Part shown: piece after piece, positions 7,788 through 15,060 of the stretch | How positions within the stretch are numbered: the first letter of the stretch is position 1 | Layout: each line of letters opens with the position of its first letter | NCBI GenBank assembly: GCA_951812325.1 | Contig: OX638294.1 | Location: 2,768,859 to 2,832,858 of the forward strand | DNA from: an uncultured Thermoanaerobaculia bacterium | GTDB taxonomy: Bacteria > Acidobacteriota > Thermoanaerobaculia > Multivoradales > Multivoraceae | Length of the DNA: 64,000 nt | Direction: 5' to 3' | Position numbers and translations under genes: made by a program | The notes under the pieces: model-generated | Seen by the model: the letters and a program-made list of their open reading frames with translations, nothing else | Told to the model about the DNA's origin: nothing | Databases searched by the model: none

Positions 7788-8714
7788 GTGGATCCCTGGT
7801 GGCGTAGACCGGTAGCCGAGGATGGAACTGCCCAACCGGCGCCGGCGGGCGCCAGCGGCCCGGCCGCGGATGAGACCGAGCCGGCCGTGGACACATCGCC
7901 GCTCCCGGCCGACGCCGGGTCGCCGGGCGGGGACGCGGGAGGAGGCGATGAGGCGCGGGAAGCCGTGGTCGAACCTGCGGTTCAGGAGGAAGTGGCTCCG
8001 CAGACGCCTGCCTCTGACCGTGAAGACGCTGGTGATGGGCATGTCTCCCCGGCCCTCGAGGCGGCGACCGAACCGGCGAAGCCGGCGCAAACGACTCCCG
8101 CCGACGAGGACGGGAAGCCTGCCCCGAAACGGCGTCGCCGTCGCCGCCGTCGCGGCGGTCGGGGCCGCGGCCGGGGGCCGAAGCCTGACGGACCGTCAGG
8201 CGCGGTGGAGAAGGCAGTGGAGAAGACCGCACCCGCGGCCGCCGGGCCGGCTCGCCCGTCGCGGCCGCAGGCCGGACGAGCCGCAGTGCTCCTTGATCTG
8301 GGCGCTCTGAAACGCGACCTGGGCGAGGCCGCGGTGCTCGATCCGGAAGGTCTGTTCGCGCGCCTTGACGGGGACCTGGGGAAACTCGTCCTGCGACGCG
8401 TCTATGCGGACGCGCGGGACCGCGATCTGGATCGGGCCGCGCTCCACGGCGGCGGGGCTGAAGTCGTCGACGTGCCGGCGAACATGGAGGAACGCGGTTG
8501 TTCCGCCGCGGTGCGGATCGTGGTGGACGCCCTGGAGCTCTGCTACACGAAGCGCGGCGTGAACACGATGGTGCTCGCGGCCTCGTCGGTGCAGATGCTG
8601 CCGCTCGTGGCCAAGCTGCAACAGAACGGCGTCACGGTGATCGGCCTCGGCGGAGCGGGCGCCAACGCCCAGGTGCGCGGCCAGTGCGACCGCTTCATCG
8701 ACCTGGGCTGCTAG
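7788..8714 (+). CDS. NYN (LabA/DUF88-type) domain protein with a basic, disordered N terminus
   Basis: A 308-residue protein. Residues 1-105 are Pro/Ala/Glu/Asp-rich and low complexity. Residues about 113-130 are an extreme Arg/Lys/Gly block (KRRRRRRRRGGRGRGRGPK), resembling RNA-binding tails. Residues about 165-305 form a NYN/PIN-like nuclease fold: AAVLLDLGALKRD, RRVYADARD, a VDVPANMEERGCSAAVRIVVDALEL segment with acidic residues, and TMVLAASSVQMLPLVAKLQQNGVTVIGLG. The expected role is RNA metabolism. The first acidic motif is retained (LLDLG). The GTG start has a strong GGAGGGGG site upstream. It is monocistronic and diverges from the kinase gene. Confidence 0.75.
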   Translation: MDPWWRRPVAEDGTAQPAPAGASGPAADETEPAVDTSPLPADAGSPGGDAGGGDEAREAVVEPAVQEEVAPQTPASDREDAGDGHVSPALEAATEPAKPAQTTPADEDGKPAPKRRRRRRRRGGRGRGRGPKPDGPSGAVEKAVEKTAPAAAGPARPSRPQAGRAAVLLDLGALKRDLGEAAVLDPEGLFARLDGDLGKLVLRRVYADARDRDLDRAALHGGGAEVVDVPANMEERGCSAAVRIVVDALELCYTKRGVNTMVLAASSVQMLPLVAKLQQNGVTVIGLGGAGANAQVRGQCDRFIDLGC

Positions 8715-8942
8715 CAGCGCGACACGGACTCAGCGGCCAACGCCGCCGCCGGCTGGCGCGAGTGACTGGCGCCATGTGTGGCAACAGTTGCGATCGCCAG
8801 GGCGCGCCGGCAAGCGCCGCCGACCTGGACAAGCTCCGGCAGGCCTTCAGGCCTCGGAAGATCATTCGGAACGGGACGAGCAGGGGTCCCGGTTGGCCCC
8901 GCAAGCTGCTAGGATGCCGCCCGCGCGTCCGGACGCGCCCGT

Positions 8943-9019
8943 GCACCCTTAGCTCAACTGGATAGAGCGTTGGACTACGGATCCAAAGGTTGGGGGTTCG
9001 ACTCCTCCAGGGTGCGCCA
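8943..9019 (+). tRNA. tRNA-Arg (anticodon ACG)
   Basis: The 7-bp acceptor stem GCACCCT/AGGGTGC is followed by discriminator G and encoded CCA. The anticodon stem is TTGGA/TCCAA with loop CTACGGA, giving ACG. The D-arm (GCTC/GAGC) and T-arm (GGGGGTTCGACTCCTCC) are intact. The gene is 77 nt. The 228 bp between the NYN gene and this tRNA hold no gene I can support. Confidence 0.96.
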
Positions 9020-9060
9020 CTCCATCGACCGGCAGCGGGGAACCGTTTCAGGCGCTTCGC

Positions 9061-9738
9061 CTACCAGGGCGCCAGCCGCTCTTCGGTGCTGGCCTGCAGT
9101 CTCCGAATCGCGTCCACGACATCGACCTTCTTCGGATCGAGCAGCCAGAGAAGGGTCGCCCCGCGAACGGCGGCGAGAACCTCGAAGGCCGTCTCGGCGG
9201 GGTTGAGGTCGGTTCGGATCTCACCGGTCTCCTGTCCTTCGCGAACGGCCCGTTCGATTGCGGCGGCGAAGTTCTCGTTGCCCGCCCGAAACAGGTCGAT
9301 CTTCCCTTTCAGGGGCCCCAGCGATTCCGTCATCAGCATGAAGAGGGCGCGCATCCACTGGTCGGCGTCGCGCAGCAGTTCGGAGTAGCCGCTGAAGATG
9401 CGGTTCAGGCTGGCGAGGCCGGCCACTCCCTGTACCGGATCGAACACGTCGCTTCCGGCCTGGGTCTGCAGGAGCGTGACAATCGCCTCCGCAATCCCCT
9501 CCTTGGAGCCGAAGCGCAGCGACACGAGAGCGCTGGAGTAGCCGGCCTGCCTTCCGATCTGCTCCAGGGTGGTCGATGTGTAACCCTGACGCCCGAACAG
9601 AGTCGCGGCGGCGAGCAGGATTTCACGTTCGGATTCGGCTCGACGCTCCGCCTGGGTGCGGCGGGCACGACGGACGTCGGCCTGGCTGGTTCCCGAATTC
9701 AAGCGGCTGGACTCTGACAAGCGGCTGGACTCCGACAA
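9061..9738 (-). CDS. TetR/AcrR-family transcriptional regulator
   Basis: The C-terminal 200 or so residues are a classic TetR protein. The helix-turn-helix reads REILLAAATLFGRQGYTSTTLEQIGRQAGYSSALVSLRFGSKEGI, followed by a variable ligand-binding domain. No ATG or GTG lies close to the HTH. Three in-frame TTG codons (9738, 9720, 9702) sit in an 18-bp repeated segment, so the start is uncertain; the farthest is given. It faces away from two acyl-CoA dehydrogenase genes across a 434-bp gap and may regulate them, as TetR proteins often do for acyl-CoA catabolism. That link is inferred. Confidence 0.8.
   Translation of the reverse strand: MSESSRLSESSRLNSGTSQADVRRARRTQAERRAESEREILLAAATLFGRQGYTSTTLEQIGRQAGYSSALVSLRFGSKEGIAEAIVTLLQTQAGSDVFDPVQGVAGLASLNRIFSGYSELLRDADQWMRALFMLMTESLGPLKGKIDLFRAGNENFAAAIERAVREGQETGEIRTDLNPAETAFEVLAAVRGATLLWLLDPKKVDVVDAIRRLQASTEERLAPW
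9700..9738. repeat. 18-bp direct repeat at the TetR start region
   Basis: AAGCGGCTGGACTCTGAC and AAGCGGCTGGACTCCGAC lie back to back at 9701-9718 and 9719-9736, followed by another AAGC. On the minus strand they encode a repeated LSESSR and supply three alternative TTG starts. Confidence 0.85.
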
Positions 9739-10172
9739 GCGTGGCCCTGGATCAGGCAGGGATGGTGACTCGTGACACGGCGGGATTCTGGCTCCAGGAT
9801 CGTCGCCGACTCTATCCCCGGCCCCTGCGGGCCGTTGCAGGCGCCCTTCTCTTCGGCATGCACGTCCTGCGCTCCGACCGAAACCCGCGGCGGCATGGCG
9901 GTCACCGGCCGCGTCGGCGGCTTTAGCGCTGTGGGCCCGCGCAGTGGGCCCGCGTTGTGTACCCGTTGCCACTTGCCGCGAGACCAGCCGTTGGGCCAGG
10001 GGGCTAGCCGGAGGGTGTCTTTCAGCGCACGGGGAGCGAACGGCGGACCGTCGTGTCCGCGGATGCCGAATGCGCTTCGGTTACGCTCCGGATGCCAGGT
10101 CGGGCCTCGGCTGCTACCGCTGGGCCCGGAACCTGCTGCTGGCCCGGGCCTTGGCCGACGGGAGAAGAAAGC
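9739..10172. other. Gap between the TetR gene and the acyl-CoA dehydrogenase operon
   Basis: No full gene is seen. It contains a 62-bp stretch homologous to the tpiA coding region (9839-9900) and a GC-rich segment with GTGGGCCCGCG repeated near 9930-9955. The promoter of the dehydrogenase genes should lie here, but I cannot point to clear boxes. Confidence 0.5.
9839..9900 (-). pseudogene. tpiA gene fragment
   Basis: These 62 bp match tpiA 3333-3394 at 56 of 62 positions without gaps. On the minus strand they read VSVGAQDVHAEEKGA in frame, against VSVGAQDVHGEEKGA in the real TpiA. No similarity to tpiA is seen on either side, so this is an isolated scrap of a triose-phosphate isomerase gene. 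Confidence 0.75.
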
Positions 10173-11273
10173 GTGCAGACGGAGTTCTCGAGCGAGCAGC
10201 AGCTTCTCCGCGACGTCGTGTCGCGGGCGCTCCGGGACAAGTCGCCGCCCGGTGCGGTGCGCGAGCTGATGGCATCGGACCGGGGCTACGACCCCGCCGT
10301 GTGGCAGGAACTCGGCGCCGGTGCGGGACTGGCCGGCGTCCACGTTCCTGAAGCCTGGGGCGGCGCCGGCGGTGGGCCGGTCGAGCTCGGCATCGTCGCG
10401 GAGGAAATGGGGCGGACACTGTTCTGCGGTCCCTTCTTCGCCTCGGCCGTGATGGCCGGAAACGCCCTGATGGAGGCGGCGGACGAGTCCGCGCGGGCCG
10501 AGCTGCTGCCGGGCGTCGCCTCGGGTTCGGTGATCGCGGCCCTGGTCCTCGACGATCTGAACAGCCCGGCCGCCGTCGGCGGCTCGCTTCGCGCGAGGGA
10601 CGACGGGCGGCTCGCGGGAACGGCGGCGATCGTGGTCGATGCCCACGTCGCCGACCTGCTGCTGGTGGTCGCGCGGACGGGCCCCGACCTCGGACTCCAC
10701 GCAGTCGGGTCCGGCGCGCCCGGGCTCGAGATCGAGCCGCTCCAGGTCGTGGATCCGACGCGCAAGCTCTCCCGGGTCACCTTTGCGGGCGTTCCGGCGC
10801 GACCGATCGGCACGGTCGGCGGCGAGGCCCTGAACCGGACCTGGGATCTCATGTCCTCCGCGCTGGCCCACGAGATGATCGGCGGCGCCCAGCGGCTCTT
10901 CGAGTCCACCGTCGCCTACACCAAGGAGCGTTTCCAGTTCGGCCGGCCGATCGGCTCTTTCCAGGCGCTCAAGCACCGCTGTGCCGACCTGCTGCTCGAG
11001 ATCGAGCTCGCCCGCGCGGTCACCCACCACGCGGCACGCTGCCTGGCCGCTGGTGAGGGCGAGCCCTGGGCCGCAAGCATGGCCAAGGCGGCCGCCGCCG
11101 ACGCCTTCATGAGCGCGGCGAGAGCTGGAATCCAGCTGCGAGGCGGGATCGGCTTCACCTGGGAGGACGACACCCACCTGTGGTTCAAGCGTGCCAAGAG
11201 TTCCGAGGTGCTGCTCGGCACCCCGGCGATTCACCGCGAGCGGATGATGACCATGCTCGAGGGTGCGGCATGA
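10173..11273 (+). CDS. Acyl-CoA dehydrogenase family protein (first subunit of a pair)
   Basis: A 366-residue ACAD-fold flavoprotein. It shows the N-terminal helical domain (EFSSEQQLLRDVVSRALRD), a central beta domain and the C-terminal helical domain including AHEMIGGAQRLFESTVAYTKERFQFGRPIGSFQALKH and QLRGGIGFTWEDDTHLWFKR. It is shorter than its partner and ends RERMM rather than with the usual DEI-R segment. Adjacent ACAD pairs in actinobacterial steroid and acyl side-chain catabolism act as heteromers, and the 4-bp overlap with the next gene suggests the same here. The GTG at 10173 has GGAG upstream. Substrate unknown. Confidence 0.85.
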   Translation: MQTEFSSEQQLLRDVVSRALRDKSPPGAVRELMASDRGYDPAVWQELGAGAGLAGVHVPEAWGGAGGGPVELGIVAEEMGRTLFCGPFFASAVMAGNALMEAADESARAELLPGVASGSVIAALVLDDLNSPAAVGGSLRARDDGRLAGTAAIVVDAHVADLLLVVARTGPDLGLHAVGSGAPGLEIEPLQVVDPTRKLSRVTFAGVPARPIGTVGGEALNRTWDLMSSALAHEMIGGAQRLFESTVAYTKERFQFGRPIGSFQALKHRCADLLLEIELARAVTHHAARCLAAGEGEPWAASMAKAAAADAFMSAARAGIQLRGGIGFTWEDDTHLWFKRAKSSEVLLGTPAIHRERMMTMLEGAA

Positions 11274-12514
11274 CGCCGGAACAGATTCGGAGAGAAGTCT
11301 CGGCCTGGCTGGACGCGAACTGGCGGATCGATCGTCCCCTGCTCGAGTGGCGGAACATCCTGCTCGAGGGTGGCTGGGCGGCGCCCCACTGGCCGGAGGA
11401 GTGGCACGGACGCGGCTTCACGCTCGACCAGGCCATGGTGGTCTCCGAGGTCTTCAGGGAGATGGACGTGGTGCCGGCCGCTCAGGTCGGCCCCCGCGGG
11501 CTGGCATCGGAGACGATCCTCGCCTGCGGGTCGGACGACCAGAAGGAGCGCTATCTCAAGCCGATCCTGACCGGCGAGGACACCTGGTGCCAGCTCTTCA
11601 GCGAGCCCGGCAGCGGCTCTGATCTGGCCGGCCTGAGCACCCGGGCCGAGTTCGTGGATGGCCGGTGGATCATCAACGGCCAGAAGGTCTGGAACACGAG
11701 CGCGCACCACGCGGACTTCGGGCTGCTCGTCGCCCGCACCGACCGGGACGTACCGAAGCACCAGGGGATCAGCTACTTCCTCCTCGACATGCGGCAGCCG
11801 GGGGTCGAGGCGCGGCCGCTGAGGCAGATGAATGGCCACCAGTCCTTCAACGAGGTGTTCATGACCAATGCCGTCGTGTCGCCCGAGGACCTGATCGGCG
11901 GCGAGGGCAACGGCTGGCACGTGGCGAAGACCACGCTCTCCTTCGAACGGCGCGGTTTCAGCCGGCGGGTCCGGGGGTCTTCGCTCGACGGGCCGAAGCA
12001 GGGGCCCATCTACGAGGAGTACGAAGAGGAGCTCCGGATCGCCGCCGAGCCCTACACCTGGTATCCGCAGCGCGAGGGGCGGGTCGATCTGGTCCTGCCG
12101 CGTGCCCGGGAGACCGGAGCGATCCACGATCCGGCGGTTCGGCAGCAGATCGCGAAGCTGATCTGTCTGCACTCGGGAGCGAGGCTCGCCGCCGACAGCG
12201 CCGAGGCAGGGCGCAGGGCCGGCACGACGGAGATCATCCCGGCCGGATCGATCGGCAAGCTGGCCGCGAGCGTCATCGCCCGGCAGGCCTCCCACGTCCA
12301 CACGATGATCTCGGGCGCCGACGCGTTGCTGAGCGGGCCTGACTCCGCCGCAGACGGGATGATCGCCGAGGTCCTGGTCTCGGTGCCGGCGATCTCGATC
12401 GCCGGCGGCACGGACGAGATCCAGCGCAACATCATCTCGGAGCGCGTCCTGGGAATGCCGAAGGGATACCGCGCCGACCAGGGCCCGTTCCGCGACATCA
12501 AGCGCAACGCGTGA
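11270..12514 (+). CDS. Acyl-CoA dehydrogenase (second subunit)
   Basis: A 414-residue ACAD flavoprotein. Marks are APHWPEEWHGRGFT in the N-terminal domain, WCQLFSEPGSGSDLAGLSTRAEFVDGRWIINGQKVWNTSAHHAD in the FAD-binding beta domain and GGTDEIQRNIISERVLGMPK at the C terminus. Between FERRGFSRR (about residue 225) and IHDPAVRQQI there is an unusually long stretch of about 50 residues where most relatives have about 20-30. Its ATG overlaps the upstream stop (ATGA), indicating tight coupling. It likely oxidises an acyl-CoA thioester at the alpha-beta bond and passes electrons to ETF. Confidence 0.88.
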   Translation: MTPEQIRREVSAWLDANWRIDRPLLEWRNILLEGGWAAPHWPEEWHGRGFTLDQAMVVSEVFREMDVVPAAQVGPRGLASETILACGSDDQKERYLKPILTGEDTWCQLFSEPGSGSDLAGLSTRAEFVDGRWIINGQKVWNTSAHHADFGLLVARTDRDVPKHQGISYFLLDMRQPGVEARPLRQMNGHQSFNEVFMTNAVVSPEDLIGGEGNGWHVAKTTLSFERRGFSRRVRGSSLDGPKQGPIYEEYEEELRIAAEPYTWYPQREGRVDLVLPRARETGAIHDPAVRQQIAKLICLHSGARLAADSAEAGRRAGTTEIIPAGSIGKLAASVIARQASHVHTMISGADALLSGPDSAADGMIAEVLVSVPAISIAGGTDEIQRNIISERVLGMPKGYRADQGPFRDIKRNA

Positions 12515-12517
12515 ACG

Positions 12518-12568
12518 CGGGATGCATGGCCGCTCGAATGCAGCGCGACTTCTGCCACGGGCTGCTAG
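12518..12568. mobile_element. End fragment of the CTAG-associated MITE
   Basis: About 50 bp match the right end of the complete element at 17039-17286: GGGATGCATGGCCG, then TCGAATGCAGCGCGACTT, then GCCACGGGCTGC followed by TAG. Read on the minus strand, the terminal repeat begins exactly at the TAG stop codon of the LLM oxidoreductase gene (12567-12565). Confidence 0.75.
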
Positions 12569-13632
12569 CCCCGCAGGAGCGGCAGGACGTTGTCCGTGAA
12601 CCGCTCGGCGGCTTCACGCGCCGGGGGGCTTGGCGAGGCGAAGTTGGGTCCGGTGACCGCGAACTTGTCGATACCCAGATCGAGCAGTGCCCCGATCCGT
12701 GCCGCGCAGTGCTCCGGGCTGCCGATGATCGCGTACTCGTCGACGAACTCGTCCGTGAGCGCCGCGGTCTGCTGCCCGCCTTCGCGGCCGTGGGCGGTCA
12801 TGTCGTAGCTGTCGTGGAGCTTGTGGAACACGTCGGCCTGTTGCTCGTCGGCTGGTCCGGCGATCTCCCCGTACATCACGGAGAAGCGGGCGAACAGGCC
12901 GGTGGAGGCGCGGCCCAGTTCACGGCCGACCCGCACATCATCGCAGCAGACGACGTTCACGTAGGCGCCGAACTGAAGCGACGCCGGGTCGCGGCCGGCC
13001 TCCGCGGCGGCACTGCGGGCGGTCTCGATTCCCCAGGCGACGCGCTTCGGGTCGGCGCCGACCGCAAGCACCACCCGGTCGGCCTGGCGGGCGGCGATTC
13101 CGATCACTTTCGGGCCCGTGGCCGCGACCTCGACGGGAACCTTCGGTCCGTCGCCGATCCAGCGGATCGCGCTGGCCGAGGGACCGTGCGCCAGCCCGAG
13201 CTTCTCGGCATGCGGCGCGGCGTCGTCAGAAACGCCGGCGTTCTCGAAGTCCACCTGCTCGCCGCGCAGGTAGGTCTGCAGGTTGGCGAGGTGGTCCTCG
13301 AACCATCCCAGGCGCGCGGGCGCCCGGCCGAGGTGCGCCAGAGCGCTGTCGCCGCGGCCGATGCCGAGAACCATCCGGCCCCGTGACAAGGTTTGCACCG
13401 AGAGGGCCGAGGATGCCGTAACCGCCGGGTGCCGCGTGACCGGGTTCGTCACCGAAGTCGCGAGCCCCAACTTCCTGGTCGTCGTCGCCGCCAGGGCGAG
13501 AAAGACGTACGGGTCGCCGGAGAGGTTCTGCGAATCGACGACGTCTACGCCGTCCCAGCCCCGGTCCTCGGCCTCGAGGGCGAACTCGGCAGCGCGGGTT
13601 GGCGCGGCGACGGTCTTGGTCCAGAACTCCAT
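12565..13632 (-). CDS. LLM-class (luciferase-like, probably F420-dependent) oxidoreductase
   Basis: A 355-residue TIM-barrel protein of the bacterial luciferase-like superfamily. It starts MEFWTKTVAAPTRAAEFALEAEDRGWDGVDVVDSQ, and shows the LATSVTNPVTRHP strand-4 motif, GRMVLGIGRGDSAL and PVEVAATGPKVIGIAARQADRV, all typical of F420-dependent LLM enzymes. Substrate and cofactor (F420 or FMN) cannot be decided from sequence. The ATG at 13632 has GGAGGAG upstream. Its TAG stop coincides with a MITE end. It diverges from the PQQ-propeller gene. Confidence 0.85.
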   Translation of the reverse strand: MEFWTKTVAAPTRAAEFALEAEDRGWDGVDVVDSQNLSGDPYVFLALAATTTRKLGLATSVTNPVTRHPAVTASSALSVQTLSRGRMVLGIGRGDSALAHLGRAPARLGWFEDHLANLQTYLRGEQVDFENAGVSDDAAPHAEKLGLAHGPSASAIRWIGDGPKVPVEVAATGPKVIGIAARQADRVVLAVGADPKRVAWGIETARSAAAEAGRDPASLQFGAYVNVVCCDDVRVGRELGRASTGLFARFSVMYGEIAGPADEQQADVFHKLHDSYDMTAHGREGGQQTAALTDEFVDEYAIIGSPEHCAARIGALLDLGIDKFAVTGPNFASPSPPAREAAERFTDNVLPLLRG

Positions 13633-13785
13633 GGCGTCTGCTCCTCCGTGCTTGGTCCTGATGGTGAACTGCACGATACCGGCTGGCCGCATCGAACGCC
13701 CACGCCGCTCGAGTACCATCCGGCTTCCGCACGCGGCGGGCCCGGTCGAATGCTGGCCGGCCAGCCAGTAAACGAAGGGGCGACG

Positions 13786-15039
13786 ATGCGACTGACGTTC
13801 AGAACAGGAGTTCGCCTGCTCGCGGCAGGCCTGGTTGCGGCCGGATTCGGCTCTGCGGCCCACGCCGACGACTGGCTGCAGTGGCGCGGCCCCGACCGCG
13901 CCGGAATCTCGACCGAGACCGGCCTGCTCGACGAGTGGCCGCCGGAAGGTCCCGCGGTCAACTGGCAGATCGAGACGCTCGGCCATGGCTACGGAACGGT
14001 CTCCGTCGAGGGCGAGGCGATCTACGTCCAGGGCGCCCGGGACGGCCAGAGTGCGGTCTTCCGCCTGCGCGCCGGCGACGGCGGCGAGGAGTGGATACGA
14101 AAGCTGGGCCCTCTCTACGACCACCCGAACAGGGGCGACGGTCCGCGCTCCGTGCCGACCATCGTTGGCGACTCGCTCTTCGTCCTGAACGGGATGGGCG
14201 AGGCGGCGAGGATCGCGAAGGACTCGGGCGAAGTGATCTGGCAGTTCAACATGCTCGAGCGCTTCGGCAGCCCGAACACCCGGTGGGGCATCAGCGAGTC
14301 GCCGCTCGTCGTGCGCAACCGGGTGTTCGTCATGCCGGGCGGCCGCGACGGTGCGATCGCCGCACTCTCGGTCGCCGACGGCAGCACGATCTGGCGCTCC
14401 AGTGAACTCGGCGACGTGGCTTCCTACTCTTCCCTCATCCTGCGAGAGATCGCGGGCGCCGAGGTCCTGCTCGGCTTCACGGGGGAGGCCGGGGTTGGCG
14501 TTCGCGCCGACGACGGGAAGCTGCTCTGGCGCTACGAGCGGCCGTCGACGCAGCACGCGATCAACATCACGACTCCGGTGCTGGTGGAGAACCTGGTCTT
14601 CTACACGGCGTCGTACGGCGTCGGCGGGGGCGCGCTCGCGATCACCGCCGAGGACGAAGGCGGCGCCTTTCACAGCGAGGAGGCGTACTTCGGAACGCGC
14701 CTTCAGAACCACCACGGCGGCGTCGTCGCTCACGAGGGAACTCTCTACAGCTTCTTCGGTCCGGCGCTGACCGCGGTGGACGCGAAGACCGGAGAGGTCC
14801 ACTGGCGAACCCGGAGTGTCGGCAAGGGTTCCCTGGTAATGGCCGACGGCAAGCTCTTCATGCTGAGTGAGCGCAACAAGGTCGGTCTCGCCCTGGCGAC
14901 GCCCGAGGGTTACGAGGAGCGCGGCCGCTTCGAGAGCGAGAAGCGCGGCGGCCCCACCTGGGCGCACCCCGTGGTTGCCAACGGAGCGTTCTACATCCGC
15001 GACCAGGCGTTCCTGACGTCGTACGACGTTGCCAAGTAA
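13786..15039 (+). CDS. Secreted PQQ-like beta-propeller repeat protein
   Basis: A 417-residue exported protein with an Arg-start signal peptide (MRLTFRTGVRLLAAGLVAAGFGSAAHA). The mature part begins DDWLQWRGPDRAGIS, the hallmark opening of PQQ-like (BamB/WD40-type) propellers. Repeated blades contain DGKLLWRYE, DGSTIWRSS, TGEVHWRTRS and SGEVIWQFN. No dehydrogenase active-site residues can be assigned, so it may be a structural or binding propeller. The ATG at 13786 is preceded by AAGGGG. The next gene, a secreted carboxylesterase, starts 21 bp downstream, so co-transcription is likely. Confidence 0.88.
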   Translation: MRLTFRTGVRLLAAGLVAAGFGSAAHADDWLQWRGPDRAGISTETGLLDEWPPEGPAVNWQIETLGHGYGTVSVEGEAIYVQGARDGQSAVFRLRAGDGGEEWIRKLGPLYDHPNRGDGPRSVPTIVGDSLFVLNGMGEAARIAKDSGEVIWQFNMLERFGSPNTRWGISESPLVVRNRVFVMPGGRDGAIAALSVADGSTIWRSSELGDVASYSSLILREIAGAEVLLGFTGEAGVGVRADDGKLLWRYERPSTQHAINITTPVLVENLVFYTASYGVGGGALAITAEDEGGAFHSEEAYFGTRLQNHHGGVVAHEGTLYSFFGPALTAVDAKTGEVHWRTRSVGKGSLVMADGKLFMLSERNKVGLALATPEGYEERGRFESEKRGGPTWAHPVVANGAFYIRDQAFLTSYDVAK

Positions 15040-15060
15040 CCTGACGGGAGGAACGAGTCG

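Noticed and set aside
6239-7800. TPP riboswitch ahead of thiG or the kinase gene
   Set aside because: No THI-box CUGAGA or ACCUGAU pattern was found, and the kinase leader seems too short to hold one.
8712-8735. Another MITE end at the TAG stop of the NYN gene
   Set aside because: CTAGCAGCGCGACACGG shares only the first eight or so bases and scattered others with the terminal repeat, which is too weak to claim.
9699-11234. Long open frame antisense to the first acyl-CoA dehydrogenase gene
   Set aside because: GC-rich codon bias opens long antisense frames. The translation has no recognisable domain, and the plus-strand product is a clear ACAD.
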